From assembly GCA_964567045.1 (NCBI GenBank), contig CAZMLE010000035.1, positions 1 to 40,023 on the forward strand: a DNA stretch of 40,023 nt, written 5' to 3'. Positions 25,717 to 31,638 of this stretch are shown piece by piece. The DNA comes from JAFNGF01 sp964567045 (lineage in GTDB: Bacteria; Planctomycetota; Phycisphaerae; Sedimentisphaerales; Anaerobacaceae). Numbering within the stretch: the first letter of the stretch is position 1; the number at the start of each line of letters is the position of its first letter. Under the pieces are notes generated by a model. The model did not search any database. It worked only from the letters and a program-made list of their open reading frames with translations, and was not told the origin of the DNA. The translations under genes and the position numbers were made by a program.

Positions 25717-26644
25717 CCTCCCCTTCGACCATGCTCAGGGCAGGCCCTTCGGCTGCGCTCAGGGGAGCTTTAAGTTTTCGCAGCAGCCCAAGCCTGGCCT
25801 GAGCCCCTCGGCTGCGCTCAGGGTAAACTCCGTCGAAGGGTTTGAGAATCCAACGCTGATTGTCGCGTGGGACGAGGATGCAGGCAAACTTGGCCCAAAG
25901 GTGATCGAATACATAAATCGCAGGCTCAGCGCGAAAAGTTTTTGTGAAGTCGAGCCGACAGGATTTTTCTCCTTAGAAGGTGTGGCGGTCGAGAACGACA
26001 TAGCTCAGTTTCCAGAAGGTAAATTCTACAACTTCGAAAGAAAGGACCTGGTAGTGTTCAAAAGTAATGAACCACGCTTTGAGCGGCATAAATTCTTAGA
26101 CGGCGTTTGCGATCTGGCTCAGCATTACTGCAAAATAAGGCAGCTTTATACTCTTGGCGGGACTATTTCACCGGCTGCCCATACCGACTCGCGAAAGATA
26201 TTGGCGGTCTTTAATCAAGAACAGATTCAGCAAGAGCTTTCGGGCTTCGGTCTGGAAAACATGAATTGGCAGGGGCCGCCGGCAATCAGTAGTTTCCTTC
26301 TGTGGGTGGCCCAAAGAAAGGCAGTCCCGGGCGTAAGCCTTTGGACAGAAATACCATTTTACCTGGCTGCGGGTGAGGACTTCCAGGCGATAAAAGCAAC
26401 TCTTTCTTTTCTGGACCGAAAATTTGACCTGGCCCGCCTTACGTCTGGCGCGCTGGCTCTGGACTTGGCGGAACTGGATGAACAGGTCAGGCGCCAAAAT
26501 GCAAAGATAGACCGGCTAAGGCAAGATGACAGCCAAGTCGATCGGTACATCGGGATGCTTGAAAGCAAGCTCTCTCTCAGTGCCGACGAGCAAGTGGAGT
26601 TGAGTAAAAAGGTAACCGAGGTCCTCGAAGACAGCGACTCCTGA
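25679..26644 (+). CDS. PAC2-family protein 2, with repeat-encoded N-terminus
   Basis: This 322-aa protein is related to PAC2 protein 1. The recognisable fold starts around FENPTLIVAWDEDAGKLG and continues through YTLGGTISPAAHTDSRK, AISSFLLWVAQRK and LWTEIPFYLAAG, the counterparts of motifs in protein 1. A helical, charged C-terminus follows (DEQVRRQNAKIDRLRQD). The first ~55 residues (LPFDHAQGRPFGCAQGSF, LSPSAALRVNSVEG) are encoded by a 120-bp composite repeat at 25721-25840 with 9-bp inverted ends, so the native N-terminus was displaced or extended. ATG 25679 (overlapping the upstream gene by 38 bp) follows TTGGAAAG. Whether initiation still occurs here or further in is uncertain. Confidence 0.8.
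   Translation: MKKDPRQVGEPSSLPFDHAQGRPFGCAQGSFKFSQQPKPGLSPSAALRVNSVEGFENPTLIVAWDEDAGKLGPKVIEYINRRLSAKSFCEVEPTGFFSLEGVAVENDIAQFPEGKFYNFERKDLVVFKSNEPRFERHKFLDGVCDLAQHYCKIRQLYTLGGTISPAAHTDSRKILAVFNQEQIQQELSGFGLENMNWQGPPAISSFLLWVAQRKAVPGVSLWTEIPFYLAAGEDFQAIKATLSFLDRKFDLARLTSGALALDLAELDEQVRRQNAKIDRLRQDDSQVDRYIGMLESKLSLSADEQVELSKKVTEVLEDSDS
25721..25840. repeat. 120-bp composite repeat with 9-bp inverted ends
   Basis: CCCTTCGAC (25721-25729) and GTCGAAGGG (25832-25840) are perfect inverted ends. Inside are several CTCAGGGCAGGC and CGGCTGCGCTCAGGG units in both orientations. It begins 4 bp after the stop of PAC2 gene 1 and reads through in frame into PAC2 gene 2. Confidence 0.7.
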
Positions 26645-26679
26645 GCCCGAAGGGCGAAGGACCTGGCTGCCGCTTGCCA

Positions 26680-26728
26680 GATTCTTCGCGGAGTCTACCC
26701 TCGAGCAAAGCGAAGGGCTCGGAATGAC
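26680..26728. repeat. GATTCTTCGC...GGAATGAC dispersed repeat
   Basis: GATTCTTCGCGGAGTCTACC and AGCGAAGGGCTCGGAATGAC form a unit of a style common in environmental genomes (GATTCTTCGC ... TCAGAATGAC). It lies in the 222-bp gap between PAC2 gene 2 and the STAS gene. No gene is seen in the gap. Confidence 0.5.
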
Positions 26729-26866
26729 TTTTTTTGCCCATTTCTGCTTGGAATCAGCAGTTTTTGTGCCATACTTTGTATGGAGGCGTACTCCTACGCA
26801 AAAATCATTCCGATAAAATGCGTAACGCTGAGCAAGGCTGCGCCACCTCAACTGGGGGGAACCGAA

Positions 26867-27214
26867 GTGGGAATTCAACATTTCGCAGAAAATGTTCTTT
26901 TGGTCACTCTGCCCGAGCAACCACAGCAAGACGACGAACTGGAAGAAGTCAGCAGGATTCTAAGTGAAAAAGTTGACCACGATGTGATGGTCGACTTCTC
27001 AGGAGTTGAACTGTTGACTTCTGAAACTCTCTGTCGTCTGATGATACTGGATAGATTGCTGAGAGGGTATGGGCGTGTGCTTATTGTGTACAATGTGTCT
27101 TCAGAAATAAAACATGTCTTTATCCGGACGGGCCTGGAAACAGTGTTTGAGTTTGCAGACGATGAGTTAGCTGCTTTTCGGCATATACGCAGCGCATCCC
27201 GCATATCCACTTAG
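26867..27214 (+). CDS. STAS-domain protein (anti-sigma-antagonist-like)
   Basis: This 115-aa protein covers one STAS domain. The core reads VDHDVMVDFSGVELLTSETL, in which the Ser/Thr pair of LLTSETL is at the position phosphorylated in SpoIIAA-like antagonists. It continues RVLIVYNVSSEIKHVFIRTG and ETVFEFADDE. GTG 26867 is chosen because GGGGGGA lies 6-12 nt upstream and it gives the normal domain length. A longer form from ATG 26780 would add 29 residues encoded by low-value sequence. It probably binds an anti-sigma or kinase partner, but no such kinase is adjacent. It converges on the PilX-like gene, with 6 bp between the stops. Confidence 0.85.
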   Translation: MGIQHFAENVLLVTLPEQPQQDDELEEVSRILSEKVDHDVMVDFSGVELLTSETLCRLMILDRLLRGYGRVLIVYNVSSEIKHVFIRTGLETVFEFADDELAAFRHIRSASRIST

Positions 27215-27220
27215 CATGCA

Positions 27221-27898
27221 TCAAAATGCAGGTTCGCAGTAGCTGGTGGGCAAAAATTGCAGCACCTTTGTCGGCTCAAAGCCGGCAGGGCACTTCTGCA
27301 TGCCCGAACGGTTGAAAACAAGGTCCGTGTTGCCCGCTAAGCTCATGCAATCATCGGAGTAGTTTATCACCGAGCCATTGATCGTCCCGCCGGCATTGCC
27401 GTGGAACTCCACACCGCTGGCGGCAATCACGCCGTTGAGCGTTTCGAAATCGCCACCGAAGCAACACCTGAACCCGGGCGCCAGGATGAACGTTCCGGTC
27501 TTTTCAGTGAGCGCGCCGAACTGCTCTGGCGGCAACGTGGACGCATCATAGCTGTCCACTGTTCCGCCGAAGTCCAGGAAGTTCGCTGGCGATGGGTTGT
27601 CCAAGTCGCCCTCCGCCAGGATGAGGCCGTGAATCTCAGCATTGCCTGTAAACCTGACCACATTGGGCGCTCGAACGTACATGATACCTCTGATGACGGC
27701 GTGTCCTGAAAACGAGGGATTGGTGTTCGCAGGAATCTCAACGTTTGTCAGCGTCACGTTTGAGGTTGGATCTACTACCGGATTGAAGGTGTGTTGGATG
27801 TACTGTACGAACTCGGCAGGATTCGGGGTCGGGAACTCACAGGGGTCATTGCCGATCTTGATGTGATTCATGGCCGCTGCTCCCTGGGCTCCAAACAC
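27221..27898 (-). CDS. C-terminal part of the PilX-like protein (-1 frame)
   Basis: This open frame (225 aa from a GTG at 27898) has no ribosome site. Read in the same frame further upstream, it continues as KISIAGKVTIANSAATVDIS, joining the N-terminal part if ribosomes slip -1 at 27973-27967. It contains SGHAVIRGIMYVRAPNVVRF, beta-helix-like repeats (FTGNAEIHGLILAEGD, GTINGSVINYSDD) and cysteines near the end. Such beta-helical regions with polymer-like repeats occur after the pilin-type N-terminus in planctomycetal PilX-like proteins. It is therefore most likely not an independent gene, but the second half of a ~459-aa surface or pilus-tip protein, or a frameshifted pseudogene. Confidence 0.65.
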   Translation of the reverse strand: MFGAQGAAAMNHIKIGNDPCEFPTPNPAEFVQYIQHTFNPVVDPTSNVTLTNVEIPANTNPSFSGHAVIRGIMYVRAPNVVRFTGNAEIHGLILAEGDLDNPSPANFLDFGGTVDSYDASTLPPEQFGALTEKTGTFILAPGFRCCFGGDFETLNGVIAASGVEFHGNAGGTINGSVINYSDDCMSLAGNTDLVFNRSGMQKCPAGFEPTKVLQFLPTSYCEPAF

Positions 27899-27957
27899 TG
27901 AGCTGGTATTACTGATATCAACGGTGGCGGCGCTATTTGCGATAGTGACCTTGCCTG

Positions 27958-28599
27958 CTATGGAGATTTTCCCGTCATTTGGAGCGCCAGAATGCTGTTG
28001 AGGCTTTCGATGTAGACGCTGGCCTCGATGTTCTCATTGAATCCTTCGACCTCTATGTTGCCCTGCATGTTCAGAGGGCCTTTCGTAGCGATGCCCCAGT
28101 CAAATATGGGGTTGCCGACAGTGGCGAAGTTAAAGTTGGTCCTGATTTTTCGGCTGACCTGACGGCTGGTGCCGGTTATGTCCATCGTCACAGTTTCATA
28201 GTCGTCCCCATAACTGATGGTGACATTGAACGCTTGGCCGGATTCGGAACTCAAGAGCACGCTCGGGACAGTTAATGTCTTGGCGGAGGCATCATAGCTT
28301 GAAACAATGTAAGTGCCGGCGGCACTGCTAAGCTTGCTCTGCAATTGCGCCGCAATAGCCTGGAGCCTATTGGCAGGTGCAACAGTGCTTGAGACTTTGA
28401 TTCCAGAAAGATAATATCGCATGACCTCAAGGCCGGATTGAGCGCTTACCAGAGCCCGATTGGCTTGGCGTTGATTATCGGAAACCTGGACATTTGTAGC
28501 GGAGAATGTTCCTATCGAGGCAGCAAGGGCCGATAATATGAGTACAAATATCATTGATAGGATAAGTGCCGCACCTTTGCGGCTTTTGCTACCGGTCAT
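27958..28599 (-). CDS. PilX-like pilus assembly protein, N-terminal part
   Basis: This 213-aa frame starts at ATG 28599 behind GGGGGG. It has a prepilin-like N-terminus: basic residues, GAALILSMIFVLILSALAAS as hydrophobic helix, then the polar stretch VSDNQRQANRALVSAQSGLE typical of PilX-like minor pilins. A beta-rich part follows (SYGDDYETVTMDITGTSR). It stops at TAG 27958 just after LALQMTGKSP. The reading continues sensibly in the -1 frame at a GGGAAAA heptamer that is in phase for tandem slippage (27973-27967). A promoter with TTGCGT-17-TATAAT lies 63 nt upstream. Role: probably minor pilin or pseudopilin assembly in a type II/IV system; no other pil genes are nearby. Confidence 0.75.
   Translation of the reverse strand: MTGSKSRKGAALILSMIFVLILSALAASIGTFSATNVQVSDNQRQANRALVSAQSGLEVMRYYLSGIKVSSTVAPANRLQAIAAQLQSKLSSAAGTYIVSSYDASAKTLTVPSVLLSSESGQAFNVTISYGDDYETVTMDITGTSRQVSRKIRTNFNFATVGNPIFDWGIATKGPLNMQGNIEVEGFNENIEASVYIESLNSILALQMTGKSP
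27967..27973 (-). other. Candidate -1 ribosomal frameshift heptamer G GGA AAA
   Basis: In the N-terminal frame the codons are ACG GGA AAA TCT, giving the in-phase slippery pattern X XXY YYZ (G GGA AAA). Slipping back one base gives AAA then ATC TCC ATA GCA, exactly the frame of the downstream part. The frame-0 stop TAG follows 4 codons later. No strong downstream stem was found by eye. A simple one-base loss in the A run would give the same picture. Confidence 0.5.
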
Positions 28600-28668
28600 T
28601 TTACCCCCCAGTAATAGCATCCCCAGAGTTGACTTGTGACTATATTTCTATTTTTCACCCCTGATTAA

Positions 28669-28697
28669 ATTATAGGAAATTAGACAGGCAAACGCAA
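28669..28697 (-). promoter_or_regulatory. Sigma70 promoter for the PilX-like gene
   Basis: On the minus strand TTGCGT (28697-28692), a 17-nt spacer and a perfect TATAAT (28674-28669) lie about 63 nt upstream of the chosen start. Confidence 0.6.
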
Positions 28698-28752
28698 AGC
28701 GGTACGCCAATAATATAACGCAGGTCAAACCAGGAGAGCCGGGTGCCGAGGC

Positions 28753-29277
28753 TTACTGTGCCAGGCGTTTGGCCAGCTCACTCAGTGCCCTGAGTTCCTG
28801 AGGGTTTAACCCGGCGGTTTCCTCGCCTGGTTGTTTTGCATCTATGATGTCTTCCAGCAGCTCTATCTCTTTTTGGTCGAGGTCGCCGACCCTGTGCTGC
28901 AACTGTTGAACCATCCTTGTTACTACGGCAAGTTTCTGATTGAGGTAGTGGTCTTGCTCGGCGGCTTGCCGCTGCAATTGTGCATTAGCTGCTGTTATCT
29001 GGGCGATTTTTTCGGTCAGCTCGTTGCGAAGGCGTTCGAGATGGTCTTTGATTTCTATTAGCTCCACGCTTTGGCCCTTAATACGCTGCTCAAGCCGGTT
29101 TAAGTGTATCTTCAATTGATCTTCGCCCAGCTTACGGTCAGCCATTTCTTGTTGAAGCTGTTGGTTGAATGTAACCTGGACGGAGCCCTGTAGGGCCTGC
29201 CCCGGCGTGCCGGGGCTCGTCTGCAGGCGTTCAACGCTCACGGGGGACTTTTGCCATATTCTTTTCTTGCCAAACAT
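28753..29277 (-). CDS. Coiled-coil protein of unknown function
   Basis: This 174-aa protein is mostly one long heptad-rich helix (~45-135). Stretches include LKIHLNRLEQRIKGQSVELI, DHLERLRNELTEKIAQITAA and QLQHRVGDLDQKEIELLEDI. It starts with a basic segment (MFGKKRIWQKSPVSVERLQ) and ends with a Leu-rich tail (LNPQELRALSELAKRLAQ). No signal or membrane segment is present if ATG 29277 is used (AAAGG about 9 nt upstream); a longer form from 29322 adds 15 residues. The function is unknown. It lies upstream of the PilX-like gene on the same strand but has a separate promoter region between, so a shared role is only a possibility. Confidence 0.75.
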   Translation of the reverse strand: MFGKKRIWQKSPVSVERLQTSPGTPGQALQGSVQVTFNQQLQQEMADRKLGEDQLKIHLNRLEQRIKGQSVELIEIKDHLERLRNELTEKIAQITAANAQLQRQAAEQDHYLNQKLAVVTRMVQQLQHRVGDLDQKEIELLEDIIDAKQPGEETAGLNPQELRALSELAKRLAQ

Positions 29278-29386
29278 ACTTGCAGCCTTTGTAATCCGGT
29301 ATAGCGCTAATAATATCGGCAAAAATGGGTCATCGCTTTGCTCTGTAAAGGGGGTATCACAGTATCACAAAAAAAGCGATTGCCGC

Positions 29387-29415
29387 TTGACATGTTCTGT
29401 TGAGGCTCATATTAT
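29387..29415 (+). promoter_or_regulatory. Near-consensus sigma70 promoter of a candidate small RNA
   Basis: TTGACA (29387-29392), exactly 17 nt, then TATTAT (29410-29415). Upstream is a perfect tandem of GTATCACA (29354-29361 and 29362-29369), ending 17 bp before the -35 box, which could be an activator site. The next gene start is 364 bp downstream, so the transcript is first of all non-coding. Confidence 0.7.
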
Positions 29416-29421
29416 GCGGAC

Positions 29422-29535
29422 GTTGCGGGTGCAGACATACGCTAAAGCCAAGCGTTAAAATAAAGGCACATCGCAACAGGGAGGCAGGGTGAGGACGGAA
29501 TCGATCGATGGAATCCCGCCTGTGTCTCCTTTTTT
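29422..29535 (+). ncRNA. Candidate structured small RNA (~114 nt) with terminator
   Basis: Starting about 7 nt after the TATTAT box, the sequence folds into a nested stem. GTTGCG (29422-29427) pairs with CGCAAC (29472-29477); GTGC (29429-29432) pairs with GCAC (29466-29469); ACGCT (29439-29443) pairs with AGCGT (29451-29455) around AAAGCCA. A second hairpin pairs AGGC(A)GGG with CCCGCCT (7 bp, one bulged A) before TTTTTT (29530-29535). Promoter, structure and terminator together support an independent RNA. I do not recognise it as a known riboswitch or 4.5S/6S RNA. No open reading frame of note lies inside. Confidence 0.55.
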
Positions 29536-29577
29536 CGTGGTGCGTGAAACCTGCCGAAGCCCGCAGAGATTAGTTAA

Positions 29578-29653
29578 GTGGTGAGTGGCTAATTGGTTAA
29601 ATGGGTAATACCTGAATGGCGACTCACCACTCACGAATCACCAGTTACCAATT
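29578..29653. repeat. Interleaved inverted repeats of GTGGTGAGT type
   Basis: GTGGTGAGT (29578-29586) with ACTCACCAC (29622-29630), and AATTGGT (29591-29597) with ACCAATT (29647-29653). It resembles a dispersed short palindrome family. It sits between the candidate RNA and the small membrane protein gene. Confidence 0.5.
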
Positions 29654-29778
29654 GCTCTGCGACCTCCGCGAAGTCGCCGGTGAAAAAATTCTTTAGGCTT
29701 TTCGGATAAGCATATCAAAGCAAAAGCCAAGTAACGACCGATAACACTGAAGGTCAGATACTTAGCAAGGATTCAGAC

Positions 29779-30093
29779 ATGCACAATGAGGATGCTGAAC
29801 TGCATGGGATATCGGAACACGCACCGGCCCAGCCCAAGTCTAATCCGGCAATTCTGCCGGGCCCGCGGGTTTTGGCTGCCCTGGCAACGATCCTATTGGT
29901 AGCAGTCGTGGGGATTGCCGGTTGGTTGCCTATGAATAGACAAAGTAGACCTGGCAAATTGAATCTTGCGCGCGCACAGATAACGAGCATTGACAAACGC
30001 GTTGACCAAAACAAAGGCCAGGGCAAATCCCTGCAATCCAAGCCTGCCCAGGCGCTGCCAAAATCCGAGAGACTCTGGAGCGACCCGGCATGA
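29779..30093 (+). CDS. Small single-pass membrane protein
   Basis: This 104-aa protein has a polar N-terminus, one membrane helix (VLAALATILLVAVVGIAGWL, ~31-50) and a basic, Gln/Lys-rich tail (~52-104). The ATG at 29779 is preceded by AAGGA. No family is recognised. The frame ends at TGA 30091-30093, but the same frame continues open for 59 more codons with protein-like content (SPDYGFLHDANIPPAEKKIL, WQKMKKLRSTMQAG) to a second TGA at 30273. The product may therefore once have been, or still be, 164 residues long. See the separate entry for the extension. Confidence 0.65.
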   Translation: MHNEDAELHGISEHAPAQPKSNPAILPGPRVLAALATILLVAVVGIAGWLPMNRQSRPGKLNLARAQITSIDKRVDQNKGQGKSLQSKPAQALPKSERLWSDPA

Positions 30094-30273
30094 GGGCAGC
30101 CTTGTCTGTCGGAGTCTCCGGACTACGGCTTTTTGCACGATGCAAACATTCCACCCGCTGAGAAAAAGATTTTGTGGCAGAAGATGAAGAAGCTGCGCTC
30201 AACTATGCAGGCCGGTCACATTGGCAACACAGCACGTCCCGGCGAAGACAGACAACACAGGAAGGCGTTCTGA
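30094..30273 (+). other. In-frame extension after an internal TGA
   Basis: This is 59 sense codons and a stop in the frame of the preceding gene, with realistic amino-acid composition (aromatic and amphipathic stretches such as PPAEKKILWQKMKKLRS) and no independent start with a ribosome site. Explanations: a nonsense mutation, a sequencing error, recoding of TGA, or chance. A 6-bp stem with one bulge and a GTC loop (30108-30123) begins 15 nt after the TGA, within the loose spacing of bacterial SECIS elements. The local motif (TGA)-GQPC is not a standard selenocysteine redox motif. Confidence 0.4.
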
Positions 30274-30450
30274 CCTCCGAGTTCTGATTTGCGAATATTG
30301 GCGTCTCTTACACAGTTTACGCCTTGCATCTTCTGTCGGCTTGCCCGACCTCTGCTGGCCCTATTCAGCTACAACTGAGCAGGAATTTAGTGACTCCAGT
30401 TTCGACGTGGTCACTTACCCGTTTCTTTTCCAGGAACGGAACTCCACTTG

Positions 30451-30501
30451 AAAAATACGTAGTTTCCACAATTGACAATCTCTTTCGGTGCCGAGTAAGA
30501 T
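30451..30501 (+). promoter_or_regulatory. Promoter with FixJ-like box, reading right
   Basis: TACGTAG (30456-30462), then TTTCCACAA, then -35 TTGACA (30472-30477), 18 nt, and -10 TAAGAT (30496-30501). The run AATACGTAGTTTCCACAATTG is repeated inverted upstream of the sRNA at 31513-31632 with the same 9-nt gap to its -35 box. TACGTAG fits the TAMGTAG consensus known for FixJ. The next coding start is 30662. Confidence 0.6.
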
Positions 30502-30507
30502 GCCTTT

Positions 30508-30661
30508 GTTCTAATTGTCAGCTTCGCGCGTCTGACAGCAAAGTAAATCGGCGAACTGGTTTTCGGGCGTGGCAGAGTAGTCTGACGAGGGTTTTCAAAG
30601 TGGCGTGGTATCGCTGAAAACACAAAGTAGGGCTGTGGTCTTTGATTGGTACGAAGCGGGT
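30508..30661 (+). other. Long leader of the small membrane peptide gene
   Basis: About 154 nt of apparently untranslated RNA follow the predicted transcription start. It contains a hairpin TGTCAG (30516-30521) with CTGACA (30532-30537). No ORF with a ribosome site is seen. The length invites post-transcriptional control. The stretch 30274-30450 before the promoter holds nothing I recognise. Confidence 0.4.
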
Positions 30662-30754
30662 ATGGAAAAACAAACATTTTGGCTTGGCGTTATCATTATC
30701 GTAGTAGGCGTGATCTTATTAGCATCTATTCTGCTGGCGCAGCGTTTGTCTTAG
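30662..30754 (+). CDS. 30-residue single-TM peptide
   Basis: The frame ATG GAA AAA CAA ... encodes MEKQTFWLGV followed by IIIVVGVILLASILLAQRLS. It is short, with a charged N-terminus, a continuous ~20-residue hydrophobic helix and a basic end, typical of small membrane regulators. It lies downstream of a promoter with a FixJ-like box and is closed immediately by an 11-bp hairpin that includes the last base of its stop codon. A weak GCGGG stretch serves as ribosome site. The composition (I/V/L runs using varied codons) looks selected rather than random. Function unknown; small membrane proteins of two-component regulons often tune kinases or transporters. Confidence 0.6.
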   Translation: MEKQTFWLGVIIIVVGVILLASILLAQRLS

Positions 30755-30781
30755 CCTAAGCTCCGCGCGGGGAGCTTAGGC
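30754..30781 (+). terminator. 11-bp hairpin after the small peptide gene
   Basis: GCCTAAGCTCC (30754-30764) pairs perfectly with GGAGCTTAGGC (30771-30781) around GCGCGG. No T run follows, so it may act as a terminator with Rho, as an RNA-stabilising end, or as a bidirectional barrier toward the CBS gene. Confidence 0.6.
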
Positions 30782-30929
30782 CCATATGGAGGAAAATTCT
30801 GGAGGACCTCTCAAGGCTTCCTGAGCCACCTGCCAATCTGTGTTTGGCCATTTAGCGCGACCGATAGTAATGCAGGCCATTTTTTACAGGCGTTAGCCGC
30901 AGCGACCGACACAAAACAGAGCTGTCGAA

Positions 30930-31349
30930 TCATCTCTGAGGTGACGAGTGAACAGCAGTTTGGACTTGCTTGTAGTGGAGAATGTACGCCAGCACATCGG
31001 GTCTGCTGATGATGCCGAGCACCTTTCCATCTTTTGATACTACCGGCACCCTCCTGAAATAGTTGATCAGCATAAAATCGATGATGCTCTTCAAGTTGTC
31101 ATTCTCCTTGTAGCAAGCCGCTGGTTGTGTCATAAAAGACTCGACCGTGCTGTTCTTCTCATCTTCGCCGGCGTAGATTAGTCGCAGCAGGTCTTTTTCG
31201 CTAACGACCCCAATTAAGGTCATGTCATCCTCGACAACCGGCATGCCTGTGATGTCGTTCTTTATGAGAAGGTGGGCAGCCTCATATATTGGGGTATCCT
31301 TTCTTACGCAGATGACATCTCTGGTCATAATATCTTTTGCTTTGAGCAT
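30930..31349 (-). CDS. Tandem CBS-domain protein
   Basis: This 139-aa protein consists of two CBS motifs (Bateman module). The first is MTRDVICVRKDTPIYEAAHL to MTLIGVVSEKDLLRL (~8-57). The second is MTQPAACYKENDNLKSIIDF to GKVLGIISRPDVLAYI (~74-123). Such stand-alone pairs bind adenine nucleotides (AMP/ATP/SAM/NADH) and regulate partner proteins. The ATG at 31349 has AGAAGGGA 8 nt upstream. A 14-bp perfect palindrome (31404-31417) lies 55 bp before the start. Its neighbours are the small peptide gene and the candidate sRNA, so it may be part of the same stress or redox circuit. Confidence 0.9.
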   Translation of the reverse strand: MLKAKDIMTRDVICVRKDTPIYEAAHLLIKNDITGMPVVEDDMTLIGVVSEKDLLRLIYAGEDEKNSTVESFMTQPAACYKENDNLKSIIDFMLINYFRRVPVVSKDGKVLGIISRPDVLAYILHYKQVQTAVHSSPQR

Positions 31350-31403
31350 TTGGGCATCCCTTCTGTATGGCGTCCAGACTTCCAGCCTATCTCAACAGAA
31401 AAC

Positions 31404-31417
31404 TCTTGAATTCAAGA
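31404..31417. promoter_or_regulatory. 14-bp perfect palindrome upstream of the CBS gene
   Basis: TCTTGAATTCAAGA is self-complementary over its full length and lies 55-68 bp upstream of the leftward CBS start. A dimeric regulator site is plausible. No convincing -35/-10 pair was found beside it. Confidence 0.4.
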
Positions 31418-31480
31418 TTTGGTATCGATGCAAGATTGAGAAAATTAAGAGAGAAAATCAAATTGATGGGGTTTTGCCCC

Positions 31481-31503
31481 AAAATTACGTAGTTACCACA
31501 ATA
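31481..31503. promoter_or_regulatory. Third, degenerate copy of the FixJ-like box
   Basis: AAAATTACGTAGTTACCACA resembles the box at 30451 (AATACGTAGTTTCCACAATT) but lacks the TTGACA-type -35 and any -10 at the matching position. It lies beyond the terminator of the leftward sRNA and ~130 bp upstream of the CBS gene. A GGGG-CAAAA-CCCC hairpin (about 31469-31481) is next to it. Confidence 0.4.
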
Positions 31504-31512
31504 GGTGCGCTC

Positions 31513-31632
31513 AAAAATCTGCGGGCCCGGCAGGCTCGAATATCGCCTGCCGGGCCCTCTTCTTCAGGAGGAAGAAGGTGTGAGTCGGCTGCTTCCTGTG
31601 CCTGCGAAACAAGGCCAAAAACTCCCTCCGCA
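31513..31632 (-). ncRNA. Candidate sRNA with CUCCU (anti-Shine-Dalgarno) hairpin loop
   Basis: It is predicted to start about 7 nt after the TATTAT of the FixJ-box promoter. On the minus strand it contains hairpin H2, CTTCTTC (31577-31571), loop CTCCT, GAAGAAG (31565-31559). Then hairpin H1 follows: GGGCCCGGCAGGC paired perfectly with GCCTGCCGGGCCC (31557-31545 with 31535-31523, 13 bp). Five nt later comes TTTTT (31517-31513). A C-rich, exposed CUCCU loop is the classic seed of sRNAs that block Shine-Dalgarno sequences. There is no credible protein frame. The name and targets are unknown. Confidence 0.6.
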
Positions 31633-31638
31633 TATAGC

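Noticed and set aside
29422..29535. Assignment of the structured RNA to ZTP, c-di-GMP, fluoride or SRP RNA classes
   Set aside because: A CCCGCCTG stretch recalls the ZTP motif, but the remaining conserved bases of each class are missing.
30782..30929. TGGCC...GGCCA followed by TTTTTT near 30850-30890 as a terminator
   Set aside because: The stem is only 5 bp with a very large loop; too weak to claim.
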